DNA of 64,000 nucleotides. It comes from CAWABB01 sp963701735. GTDB taxonomy: Bacteria; Bacteroidota; Ignavibacteria; UBA10030; UBA6906. Every line of letters starts with the position of its first letter. The stretch's first letter is position 1. Location: the NCBI GenBank assembly GCA_963701735.1, contig CAVPBI010000023.1:1-64000 (forward strand). The letters run 5' to 3'. Below the pieces are notes generated by a model. It was not told the origin of the DNA and ran no database searches. It saw only the letters and a program-made list of their open reading frames with translations. Position numbers and translations under genes: made by a program. Positions 55,806 through 64,000 of the stretch are shown here, in pieces.

Positions 55806-55834
55806 TTGAAAGGCTGGCCCATTTTGAGTATTTT
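55806..55834 (+). promoter_or_regulatory. Sigma-70-type promoter for the NarL-type regulator
   Basis: TTGAAA (55806-55811), a 17-bp spacer and TATTTT (55829-55834) lie about 50 bp upstream of the start at 55887. The pair is a reasonable match to the primary sigma consensus. Confidence 0.4.
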
Positions 55835-55886
55835 ACCTTTCAGGATTTCCTATTCGACCGCAGTATATCGCCGGGCCAATCAGCAC

Positions 55887-56864
55887 ATGAAGGTCATACG
55901 CATCATTGTCGTTGAAGACAACCGGCTCATGCGAGAAGGCCTGAAGGCGATGCTTGACGAGCAGCCCGGCCTTCAGGTCGTGGCGTCCCTTGGCAATGGC
56001 GACCCGCTTCTGAAGGAAAAGAAGGTCCGGGGAGACGTCGTCCTGCTCGACGTGGGTCTTCGAAGCCAGAACAGCCTCCGGCTTGTATCTGCGGTCAAGT
56101 CAGTCCATCCGTCGCTCAAGATCATCGTGATGGATCTCGCGCCCACCCAGTCTACACTCATGGAATACGTGAGCGCCGGAGTCTCCGGTTTCGTCCTCAA
56201 GGACGCCACATTTGCCAACCTCCTCCATACCATCAAGGAAGTCGCGCGCGGAGAAAAGATACTCCCGTCCCCCCTGACCTCATCACTCTTCGCACAGATT
56301 GCGGACATCGCGACACGCAAGGGGAAAGGGAACCCGTTTAGATCTGTCAAGATGACCGCCCGCGAGAGGGAAGTCGTCGAGCTGATCGCGGAGGGGCTCA
56401 GCAACAAGGAAATCGCCGTGCGCCTCCACCTTGCTGTCGATACGGTGAAGAGCCATGTCCACAACATTCTTGAAAAGCTAGCCCTCCATACGCGACTTGA
56501 AATCGCTTCCTACCGGCACGCCGCCCGCCACGCGGGACCATCAGTCCCAGGCGAACGGCAACCACGACGAATAGCGCAGCACCTCCCCCCTCGTACCAGG
56601 TCATACCAGCTCCGCCGGGCCTCCCGGGGTCCCACCCCGAAGGACCAGTCCTCATTTCAACCCTTGGAGCTATACCCCCCGCGTCCAAAATCCCTTAGCA
56701 TAAGGTGTGTTCACGCCTTGAAGGAAGGATTGAAGAAGACAGGTGCCCACGAGGAAAACACTCTCACGCGTTCGGACGACGGGACGGAAGAAACCCGCCT
56801 CGAGTCAATCCTCAGCGCTGCTGGAGCTTGTCCGCTCCGAGGTGAAGAGGTTTGTCCTGCATGA
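55887..56864 (+). CDS. NarL/LuxR-type response regulator (with doubtful C-terminal extension)
   Basis: From ATG 55887 the receiver (IRIIVVEDNRLMREGLKAML, Asp in DVVLLDVGLRSQNSLR, GVSGFVLKDATF) is followed by a LuxR-type helix-turn-helix (MTAREREVVELIAEGLSNKE, RLHLAVDTVKSHVHNILEK). The family usually ends near residue 210-220. Here about 110 further low-complexity residues follow and overlap the next gene by 122 bases. A one-base change near 56510 would give a natural stop at 56572-56574, so the extension is probably an artefact. It should regulate transcription when phosphorylated. A promoter is seen upstream. Confidence 0.85.
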   Translation: MKVIRIIVVEDNRLMREGLKAMLDEQPGLQVVASLGNGDPLLKEKKVRGDVVLLDVGLRSQNSLRLVSAVKSVHPSLKIIVMDLAPTQSTLMEYVSAGVSGFVLKDATFANLLHTIKEVARGEKILPSPLTSSLFAQIADIATRKGKGNPFRSVKMTAREREVVELIAEGLSNKEIAVRLHLAVDTVKSHVHNILEKLALHTRLEIASYRHAARHAGPSVPGERQPRRIAQHLPPRTRSYQLRRASRGPTPKDQSSFQPLELYPPRPKSLSIRCVHALKEGLKKTGAHEENTLTRSDDGTEETRLESILSAAGACPLRGEEVCPA

Positions 56865-57051
56865 CGCACCGATAGCTACGTTCCAGAAGGCTGTTCGAAA
56901 GGCGTCGCGCGCGGGAAAGTTCTCGTCACATCCCCTCTCGGGGACTGAATTCCGGCGAATCGTCAAAGAAGCCGTGATTCAGCGGAAGCACATCCTGTCG
57001 CAACAGCGGTTCAAGCGGGAATCGATCAAGCGAAAGGGACCCTCGTCGTGA
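56743..57051 (+). CDS. Small basic protein of unknown function
   Basis: The frame starts at GTG 56743 and ends with TGA 57049-57051, which overlaps the radical SAM start (GTGA). The 102-residue product is strongly basic (KKLSR-like and KRESIKRKGPSS stretches) with a helical middle (SALLELVRSEVKRFVLHDAP, FRRIVKEAVIQRKHIL). I do not recognise a family. Translational coupling to the radical SAM enzyme suggests a partner or accessory, but a substrate role cannot be excluded. It overlaps the doubtful tail of the preceding regulator. Confidence 0.55.
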   Translation: MPTRKTLSRVRTTGRKKPASSQSSALLELVRSEVKRFVLHDAPIATFQKAVRKASRAGKFSSHPLSGTEFRRIVKEAVIQRKHILSQQRFKRESIKRKGPSS

Positions 57052-58616
57052 AGAAGCTGAGAATTGGCGTCATCGATCTTGTCAGCCAGGGGCCGACAAG
57101 GTCACTGTGGTCCCGGGTTATGAACGCAAACCTCGCAAGCATCATGCCGCAGGTGGTAGCGGTCTGGTGCAAGCGGCAGGGCCACGATGTCACGTTCGTG
57201 TGCTACACCGGCTTTGAGGACCTCAACCGGGTTCTCCCCACAGACCTCGACCTTGTCTTCATCGGCGCGTTCACGGAATCCGCCCAGCTTGCCTATGCAC
57301 TGAGCAACCGGTTCCACGCCCAGGGAGTGGTCACCGTCCTCGGCGGTCCGCATGCGCGCTGCTTCCCTCAGGATAGCGTGAAGTACTTCGACTACGTGCT
57401 CGGCTTCACGGACGAGGTGATTGTCGCTGAGGTCCTGCAGGACTGTTCTCGGCATTCGCCCGTCGGCCTTCATCTTTCGGCCGGTGGTCATCCGGCCGAG
57501 CTACCTGGAATTCGGGATCGATGGGAGTTCGCAAGCGCGACCGTCAGTCAGGCACCGCTTATCCAGATTGTCCCGATGATCGCCACGCTCGGGTGCCCCT
57601 ACACGTGCAGTTTCTGCATCGACTCGACTGTGCCGTATCAGACTCTCGATACCGATGTGCTCCGGGAGGATCTCCAGTTTCTTCTGAAGAAGTTCAAGCG
57701 CCCCCTCGTGGGCTGGCATGACCCCAACTTCGGGGTCCGGTTTGACCAGATCATGGGAACCATTGAAGAGGCCGTCCCACCCGGCAGCATCACCTTCATT
57801 GCGGAAAGCAGCCTCTCACTTCTCTCGGAGCCTCACCTGCAGAGGCTTCGCCGAAACGGGTTCAAAGCCCTCCTGCCCGGCATCGAATCGTGGTTTGATC
57901 TCGGGGAGAAGACCCGGGCGTCGGGCGCCGACGGCATGGAGAAGGTGAAACGCGTTGCTGAGCATGTGAACATGGTGCTCCGTTACATCCCGTACGTGCA
58001 AACGAATTTCGTGCTCGGGCTGGACAGTGACGCCGGACCAGAGCCCTTTGAGCTCACACGACGTTTTGTGGATCTGGCGCCAGGGGCATTCCCGGGCTAC
58101 TCGCTGCTCACGTCGTTTGGAGAGGCCGCACCCGTCAATCTCCAGTACCAGCGGGACAACCGTGTCCTCGGCTTCCCGTTTCACTTCCTGAACAACAACG
58201 GGGCGATGAACGTGCGCCCCAAGAACTACTCCTGGCCCGAGTTCTACCGGCACGTTGTGGAGACGACCAAACACTCGTTCTCCCCGAAGGCGATCCTGCG
58301 GCGCATGGCCGCCACGAAGGATGTGATACCAAAGTGGATGAATGTCGTGCGCGCGGTTTCTTCGGAGGGATACGGAAGGATTCGATATCAAGGTGAAGTG
58401 CTCCGACGACTTCAGGAGGAGCCGGCATTCCGGGACTTCTACGAACAACGAACAGATGTTCTGCCGTCGTTCTTCGAGGACAAGGTCCGCGAGGCTCTCG
58501 GGTATCTCTGGGACTCACTGCCCGAGGGGGCGTTGCGGCACGACCCGAATGCGTATCTCAAGGAGCAGGGCACTCCGAGCGGAACCGCCCTCGAAGCCAG
58601 GCGCCGCGTCGCGTGA
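57048..58616 (+). CDS. Cobalamin-binding-type radical SAM enzyme
   Basis: GTG 57048 overlaps the small gene's stop. Residues 1-160 resemble a B12-binding domain (VVAVWCKRQGHDVTFVCYTG, DLVFIGAFTESAQLAYALSN, VVTVLGGPHARCFPQD). The radical SAM motif is LGCPYTCSFCIDS (Cys 183, 187, 190). The strands that follow include WHDPNFGVRFDQIMGTIEEA, LLPGIESWFD and TNFVLGLDSDAGPEPFEL. The 522-residue protein should use SAM and perhaps B12 for methylation or another radical reaction. The substrate is unknown. It is a different member from the enzyme at 29050. The stop region overlaps a further small open frame. Confidence 0.85.
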   Translation: MKKLRIGVIDLVSQGPTRSLWSRVMNANLASIMPQVVAVWCKRQGHDVTFVCYTGFEDLNRVLPTDLDLVFIGAFTESAQLAYALSNRFHAQGVVTVLGGPHARCFPQDSVKYFDYVLGFTDEVIVAEVLQDCSRHSPVGLHLSAGGHPAELPGIRDRWEFASATVSQAPLIQIVPMIATLGCPYTCSFCIDSTVPYQTLDTDVLREDLQFLLKKFKRPLVGWHDPNFGVRFDQIMGTIEEAVPPGSITFIAESSLSLLSEPHLQRLRRNGFKALLPGIESWFDLGEKTRASGADGMEKVKRVAEHVNMVLRYIPYVQTNFVLGLDSDAGPEPFELTRRFVDLAPGAFPGYSLLTSFGEAAPVNLQYQRDNRVLGFPFHFLNNNGAMNVRPKNYSWPEFYRHVVETTKHSFSPKAILRRMAATKDVIPKWMNVVRAVSSEGYGRIRYQGEVLRRLQEEPAFRDFYEQRTDVLPSFFEDKVREALGYLWDSLPEGALRHDPNAYLKEQGTPSGTALEARRRVA

Positions 58617-58708
58617 GTCGTCCCGTCCCTCCTCAACGGCGTTCGCGCCGGGGCGAAGGGTGTGCGGAGGTTAGCTTCCATCAGAGACGAGAGAAAGGGA
58701 TTGAAACC

Positions 58709-58960
58709 GTGACGAATGGTACAGCGATGTGGGAGGCCCTGGAGAAACACTTACCGCGCGGAGAGTGGATACCCCTTGAGGATGTGTACACGATCGTGGA
58801 GAGCAACCTCAGCCTGGACGCCGAGGATCTTTCACGCAACGGCATCCATTCCGTCCATCCCCGCTGGAAGACGACGGTGCGCACACTCCTGCGCCTGAAG
58901 AAGCAAGCAGGCATCATTCGTGGACGTCCGGGCGGAGATCTCTCTCACGGGCACTCGTGA
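58709..58960 (+). CDS. Small winged-helix-like protein
   Basis: I choose GTG 58709 because AAAGGG lies nine bases upstream. An earlier GTG at 58613 overlaps the radical SAM stop and would add 32 residues without domain character. The 83-residue product (MWEALEKHLPRGEWIPLEDV, WKTTVRTLLRLKKQAGIIRG) looks like a winged-helix domain that ends in a wing and a Gly-rich tail. It may bind DNA and control the cassette. I do not recognise the family. Confidence 0.5.
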   Translation: MTNGTAMWEALEKHLPRGEWIPLEDVYTIVESNLSLDAEDLSRNGIHSVHPRWKTTVRTLLRLKKQAGIIRGRPGGDLSHGHS

Positions 58961-58980
58961 GCAGGGACCGGAGCGTTGGA

Positions 58981-59025
58981 AAAAGCAGCAGCCCCGATGC
59001 GGACACGGCATCGGGGCTGATTTGC
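58981..59025. terminator. Bidirectional terminator between the winged-helix and cold-shock genes
   Basis: A perfect 12-bp stem (CAGCCCCGATGC, 58990-59001 with 59009-59020) encloses GGACACG. On the minus strand it is followed by CTGCTTTTTCC, a good T-tract, so it ends the cold-shock transcript. On the plus strand ATTTGCTTTA gives a weaker stop. Confidence 0.75.
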
Positions 59026-59045
59026 TTTACGCGGTTTGGGCGACG

Positions 59046-59246
59046 TCAGACTTTGGTGACGTTTGTAGCCTGCAGTCCCTTGGGTCCCTTCGTGACTTCG
59101 AAGCTGACCTTATCGCCTTCGTTCAGGGTCTTGTACCCCTCACCGACGATCTCCTTGAAGTGCACGAAAACATCCTCTCCCGATTGGCGAGAAATGAATC
59201 CGTAGCCCTTGGCCCCGTTGAACCACTTCACTGTACCCTGCTCCAT
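59046..59246 (-). CDS. Cold-shock domain protein
   Basis: The 66-residue protein has the RNP motifs KGYGFISR and DVFVHF, GTVKWFNGAKGYGFI at the start, and a five-strand OB fold ending GLQATNVTKV. It binds single-stranded nucleic acid and is an RNA chaperone. AGGAAGGA precedes the start at 59244-59246. A promoter and a terminator are seen on either side, so it is its own unit. Confidence 0.95.
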   Translation of the reverse strand: MEQGTVKWFNGAKGYGFISRQSGEDVFVHFKEIVGEGYKTLNEGDKVSFEVTKGPKGLQATNVTKV

Positions 59247-59277
59247 CGAAACTATCCTTCCTGATGATTGGAGTATA

Positions 59278-59306
59278 AGAATACATTCATTTCATCAAAA
59301 TCGCAA
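59278..59306 (-). promoter_or_regulatory. Sigma-70-type promoter of the cold-shock gene
   Basis: On the minus strand TTGCGA (59301-59306), 17 bp and TATTCT (59278-59283) lie about 32 bp upstream of the start. Each hexamer matches four of six consensus bases. Confidence 0.35.
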
Positions 59307-59405
59307 ATCCTATTTCCAGAATTCTTCGATTCTCTATGGAGTCGAGATTTTGGCCACATCCATGGTTTTTGCGGCGGACGCCCCGGAATGCCCCCCCGGG
59401 GGGGA

Positions 59406-59960
59406 TCACCCGCTCTTGGGCGGGGGGCCTTCCCTTCTCGGGGGCAGCATGGAATTGTCCCTTTCCGGGAACCCTCCCACCAGGTAGGTCAATACTGAAG
59501 GGCTGGCGGAGAGTACCGTAATCGGGATGTCATGGATGGTAATCGTTGAGTCTTTGGAGAGGTCGAAATACAGCATATTGTCAGTGTTTCCGCGGGGATA
59601 CCAGAAGTTGTCGTGTGATTCGAACGTACTAGCCTGAACAAATTCCCGGTACCGCACGACCAGCTGGCCGTCCCTGAACCCGTTGAACGCGAGCTCAATG
59701 CGGACCCCCTGCGTGACGGCGACGTCTCTGATGGTATCATTCTGGACTCTTCCCATGTCCATCATGTTGTTGGTCTTGGTGATGGTGTCGCGGACGCCAT
59801 ACTGCCACCAGACGATCGGTTCGCCGACGGAGGCCGTTCGAGCCTCCCCCTTCTTCCAGCTGACCTCCATGAACGGGCCCTGCGTGTACGTGGTGTAGAA
59901 CCCGCAGCCGCACAGGAGCACGGATAGCAGGAAGGCGGTTTGGACGAGGGCGTTTCTCAT
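59406..59960 (-). CDS. Predicted lipoprotein of unknown family
   Basis: Start ATG 59958-59960 opens a lipoprotein signal (MRNALVQTAFLLSVLLCGCG; lipobox LLCGC). The mature protein (GVRIELAFNGFRDGQLVVRY, DSTITIHDIPITVLSASPSV) is mostly beta with a Pro/Arg tail (RREGPPPKSG). The 184-residue length is fixed by the TGA at 59406-59408. I do not recognise a family. The terminal region overlaps no other gene. It is isolated from the cold-shock gene by 159 bp. Confidence 0.6.
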   Translation of the reverse strand: MRNALVQTAFLLSVLLCGCGFYTTYTQGPFMEVSWKKGEARTASVGEPIVWWQYGVRDTITKTNNMMDMGRVQNDTIRDVAVTQGVRIELAFNGFRDGQLVVRYREFVQASTFESHDNFWYPRGNTDNMLYFDLSKDSTITIHDIPITVLSASPSVLTYLVGGFPERDNSMLPPRREGPPPKSG

Positions 59961-60206
59961 GTGGGTTCCTTGGAGCGGCCGGGTACGGTCGGCAGCGGAT
60001 CGGCAGCTGGACACCACCATGGTAGGGATGATGCCTGTGAATATCAACGGCGGGGGTGAGTGGTGCGGAGCCTGAAGAAAGCGGAACGGGTATGCGGTGG
60101 GTAGCTGGGGCCTTGAGAATTTCATCTGGAATATGTATTCTTGTAAGCTTCAAAAGGCGGACGACTCCTGTTTGTCCCTTGACCGTCGTCCACAGTCGGT
60201 AGCCCC

Positions 60207-60246
60207 GGGGTGGTAGCTCGGTTTGGTTAGAGCGCCTGCCTGGTCG
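60207..60246 (+). pseudogene. Truncated tRNA-Asp-like gene (5' half only)
   Basis: GGGGTGGTAGCTC followed by GGTTTGGTTAGAGC and GCCTGCCTGGTC matches the acceptor 5' strand, D-arm and 5' anticodon arm of bacterial tRNA-Asp (the E. coli gene has CCTGCCTGTCACGCAGG). The D-stem GCTC/GAGC pairs. The anticodon-arm 3' strand, T-arm and acceptor 3' strand are absent. The sequence turns into an open reading frame at the anticodon. One base is extra in the D-loop and one near the anticodon. Confidence 0.6.
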
Positions 60247-60480
60247 TCAACAACCTCGCCACCGCGCCCAAGTCCCGGACAGCCGAGGTTTACATCAACG
60301 GCAAACTGATCTCCGAAAAAATTACCTTCCCAAAGGAGGAGGAATTGATCCGGTTTGCCGGGAATGTTTGGGTTGACGATGTTCAGGTCTATCCGTGGCG
60401 CGATTATCCAGCCGATTACGTTCCGGGACCGAAACCTGTTGCCGCGTCTCACTTGCCGGGGGCGGCGCGCATGAGGACGT
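60231..60480 (+). pseudogene. Coding fragment without a start, fused to the tRNA remnant
   Basis: From the end of the tRNA-like part an open frame reads VVNNLATAPKSRTAEVYING, KLISEKITFPKEEELIRFAG and NVWVDDVQVYPWRDYPADYV, with good protein composition and a WVDDVQVYPW motif like those of carbohydrate-binding beta-sandwiches. There is no start codon, no signal peptide and no ribosome site. It looks like the C-terminal part of a secreted carbohydrate-active protein cut at its N-terminus. The open frame continues to 60818 but loses protein character after about 60480. Confidence 0.45.
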
Positions 60481-60650
60481 CACACCAACCGATCAACAGA
60501 AAAAACGCTTCACCGTGTTATATCCGAAAGACTGATGAACATCGCAACATTGGCGCTGATCCTGGTCGGTTTTCCGGAGACTACTCGTTAGATGTGATTG
60601 TTGAGGTGAATGTTGGACTTCGAGAAATTGAACGGACAGGACAAGCGGTT

Positions 60651-61730
60651 TCAGTCTTTCCAGAGCCTCGATATCTCATTGACATGCCACCGGGTGGTCG
60701 CGTCCTGGTCGCGCAGCTCGACGGTGGCGGCAAACCCTCCCGGCCTCAGAGCGAACTGCCGGATCGCATTCACCCCTTCAGGCGTTTCGGGCACAAGACC
60801 CAGTTCCTCGAACGATGAAGCATATCTACCGTTCTCCTTTTCGAACTTCTTCTGGGCAGTATAGATCTGCATAAGGATGCTCCGTGCCGGCAACGATCTG
60901 TCGGGGATAATCTCCGCCGTCCCGAATGGCTTCTTCGAGAACTGGACGATGCCGAAGCACTCCGGGTCGTGAATGCCTTTCGAATGGTGAGGCGACCATG
61001 CGGAGTTGTTCGCCGGCTTCGTTTCATCCTTCTCGTATCTCTCACCGATGATCTTCGGGACATACTGCACCCTCAGGAAGTTCACCCTCCACTGGTCGTT
61101 CTCCTGGGGCGGACAGGACATATGGGCGAACGATCTCAGATCGGACCAGGGAATCGCGATCTCGGTGACCCAGCCTCTGTCGGTGTCAGAAGGATCGTTC
61201 AGCGTCCCGTCAACCTTGATGCCTGTTTTCAATCCTTTGATGTCCCACCCGTTGTCAGGATTGACGGTATCCCTGTAGGCCCTTGCAAGGAAGAGATCCC
61301 ACACCGTCCCGCGGGCATTCATCTCAAACTCGAAATAGTCCATGTTGTCGCCGTTGGGATCCGCAAAGATTTCGAAATCGTTTTCGAGGCAGATGACCGT
61401 ATCCCGTGTGACGAAATCCGCACGCACGTGGGGGTCTTCCATCCTGGCGGCGAAATAGAAGTAGTTCTCATCCCACAGCATCTTCACCTTGGTGTCATAC
61501 GGCGGGGGCGTTTTGATGTCGATGAACAGATCGACGAAGCTCTCGGTCCATGGAGCGGCATCCCAGGCTGCCTCATTCAGCGCACCGTCAACGACCGGAG
61601 GGGCGGGTGTGTAGTAGCACAGGTAGTACCGGGGGTTCAGATAGTCGCTTTTTATGACTGTGGGTTCTTTCGACTTGCATCCCTGGAGCGCCAGGATCAT
61701 CATACATGCGGCGGCAATGCCTGTTTTCAT
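60651..61730 (-). CDS. CBM9-like carbohydrate-binding lipoprotein
   Basis: Start ATG 61728-61730 is preceded by AGGAAAG. The signal MKTGIAAACMMILALQGC ends in a lipobox. The mature part has the carbohydrate-binding family 9-like (DOMON/CBM9) pattern: PPVVDGALNEAAWDAAPW, YDTKVKMLWDENYFYFAARM, ENDFEIFADPNGDNMDYFEF and TEIAIPWSDLRSF. The second half (residues about 270-359) has YTAQKKFEKENGRYASSFEE, a helical extension like pilin-type tails. It should bind glycans at the cell envelope. It lies on the same strand as the GH95 enzyme, which fits a polysaccharide-use locus. The gene is intact. Confidence 0.85.
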   Translation of the reverse strand: MKTGIAAACMMILALQGCKSKEPTVIKSDYLNPRYYLCYYTPAPPVVDGALNEAAWDAAPWTESFVDLFIDIKTPPPYDTKVKMLWDENYFYFAARMEDPHVRADFVTRDTVICLENDFEIFADPNGDNMDYFEFEMNARGTVWDLFLARAYRDTVNPDNGWDIKGLKTGIKVDGTLNDPSDTDRGWVTEIAIPWSDLRSFAHMSCPPQENDQWRVNFLRVQYVPKIIGERYEKDETKPANNSAWSPHHSKGIHDPECFGIVQFSKKPFGTAEIIPDRSLPARSILMQIYTAQKKFEKENGRYASSFEELGLVPETPEGVNAIRQFALRPGGFAATVELRDQDATTRWHVNEISRLWKD

Positions 61731-61822
61731 GCTCTTTCCTGATGGAATTTGTTGTCTGATTATGCAGCGTGTCTGAGAAGGACTCCCTAACCTTGATCTT
61801 CTTTCTCGCACCGCACCCTGGA

Positions 61823-62155
61823 TTATGATTCACGCTCGGGTGAGATCTGTTTCTTCACCAGCCTGACCTTTATCCTGGCCACACAATCGAAGCCTTCCGG
61901 GGTGTTGGGGGTTGGGATTACTATCCCTTCGCCACTGTCCCTCCAGGCTATCGGCCACGGCCAATCCTTCATCCCGCCTTCGTACCCCTGTTTGTTTCCT
62001 GCCGAGCCCGGATGGTTTCTGTCGATCAACGGGGGCGAGCTTTCCTCCACCACTTCCAGGCTGTAATCGGTACACACTGCTCTCACGGGATCATATGAAG
62101 AACAGGATGAAAGAGCCAGTGCGCCGACGATCAGAACAAGTAGACGATGTTTCAT
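61823..62155 (-). CDS. Small predicted lipoprotein
   Basis: ATG 62153-62155 has GGAGGCAGG just upstream. MKHRLLVLIVGALALSSC is a lipoprotein signal with LSSC. The mature part (VCTDYSLEVVEESSPPLIDR, FDCVARIKVRLVKKQISPE) is unrecognised. Length 110 residues. The frame is open to 62383, but the upstream region is not part of this protein. Confidence 0.6.
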   Translation of the reverse strand: MKHRLLVLIVGALALSSCSSYDPVRAVCTDYSLEVVEESSPPLIDRNHPGSAGNKQGYEGGMKDWPWPIAWRDSGEGIVIPTPNTPEGFDCVARIKVRLVKKQISPERES

Positions 62156-62669
62156 CGACCTGCCTCCGTCTGGTGACAGTTCAGTCAAGTGTGTTTCCGC
62201 GCCCCGTCCTTTTCGGCTCTTCCTGACGCACCGGTTCACCAGTCCTTCAGATGATTCGTGATGCCCGGGTCGGAGAGCACCGTCAGGCGGCAGGCGTGAG
62301 CCCATTACGTTCTTCCGCAGTGCTTCCGGCCGGCAGAAATTCGAGATCATCTTTCCCCCCCTCACCCGGTCACCGCGGAACATGTAGGCGAAGGCAGACC
62401 AGCCGGCCGCACCGTAGGTAAACGGGTGGTTATACCGGGCCTGGTCGTTGAGCTCGATATTGCCGTAGTATCCGTATTCTGAGGGTATCCGTTACGTAAA
62501 CGTTGCGAACTGCCCCTCGCCCGGAAGACCATGGTCACTTCCTGCCACGCACTGCAGCCAGTGGAGAGAACGGTAGAAGAATTTGTATGAGATTCCTGGA
62601 TGAAATCCGGAGTGTCGGTCCTTATTTGAAGAACGCCACGGGTTCTGGCCGGCTGCAAGGCTCTTCTGG
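62156..62669 (-). other. Stretch with a possible coding remnant
   Basis: Between the small lipoprotein and the GH95 gene no complete gene is visible. On the minus strand 62380-62505 reads IPSEYGYYGNIELNDQARYN and HPFTYGAAGWSAFAYMFRGD, which has protein-like composition and no start. It may be the remnant of a broken gene. Nothing else is seen in this stretch. Confidence 0.35.

Positions 62670-64000
<1,331 letters not shown>

Overview
The window looks like a chromosomal segment of a GC-rich member of the Bacteroidota/FCB assemblage, probably an Ignavibacteria-like lineage, although the phylum cannot be fixed from this sequence alone. The evidence is a type IX secretion (T9SS) C-terminal sorting motif (QNYPNPFNPSTKIEY and a QNFPNPFNPETIIEY relative), a PorV/PorQ-family protein, a TonB receptor with a carboxypeptidase-like N-domain, and many two-component proteins. 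About sixteen otherwise convincing genes are broken by one-base frame changes. That pattern is typical of an indel-rich long-read or metagenome assembly, so I give whole-gene spans and flag the breaks.

Layout. 1-15.2 kb: a leftward block made of a periplasmic foldase (cut by the window edge), a T9SS-sorted beta-propeller protein, a PorV-like protein, a very large secreted protein, a TonB receptor and a LacI-type regulator. A perfect LacI-type operator separates this block from a rightward MalK/UgpC-type ATPase. The set reads as a sugar-responsive outer-membrane uptake and secretion unit. 15.2-24.5 kb: two TPR/coiled-coil membrane proteins (one with a TonB-type C-domain), a DUF4139 protein, an ECF sigma/anti-sigma pair and a T9SS-exported M14 carboxypeptidase.

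24.6-30.5 kb: a tight rightward operon of a UbiA-type prenyltransferase, a diacylglycerol/sphingoid-type lipid kinase, a ThiL-like kinase, a serine-palmitoyltransferase-like PLP enzyme and a cobalamin-type radical SAM enzyme. It is a candidate pathway for an unusual membrane lipid.

30.5-50.1 kb: a signalling and redox island. Leftward run three response regulators (OmpR type, receiver-cyclase, NtrC type) and two sensor kinases. Rightward run a ferredoxin-like Fe-S protein, an NrfD/HybB membrane protein and a 13-CxxCH cytochrome (an Hmc-like electron-transfer complex). These are followed by a kinase and two response regulators fused to GcvH-like domains, then glutamate dehydrogenase, a receiver-receiver-PEP/pyruvate-binding protein and a lone receiver. 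Two kinases flanking the redox genes carry paired CX2CH and CX4CH haem motifs in their sensor domains. One of them has a zinc ribbon inserted in its ATPase domain. This is the most unusual system in the window.

50.2-60 kb: a lipoprotein and a coiled-coil membrane protein, an M64 metallopeptidase, a small outer-membrane barrel, a cNMP-binding/methyltransferase fusion, a NarL-type regulator, a small basic protein overlapping a second radical SAM enzyme, a winged-helix-like protein, a cold-shock protein and a lipoprotein. 60.2-64 kb: a tRNA-Asp-like gene cut at its anticodon runs into an open coding fragment, then come a CBM9-like lipoprotein, a small lipoprotein and the C-terminal part of a GH95 alpha-L-fucosidase. 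The cut tRNA marks either an integration scar or an assembly join.
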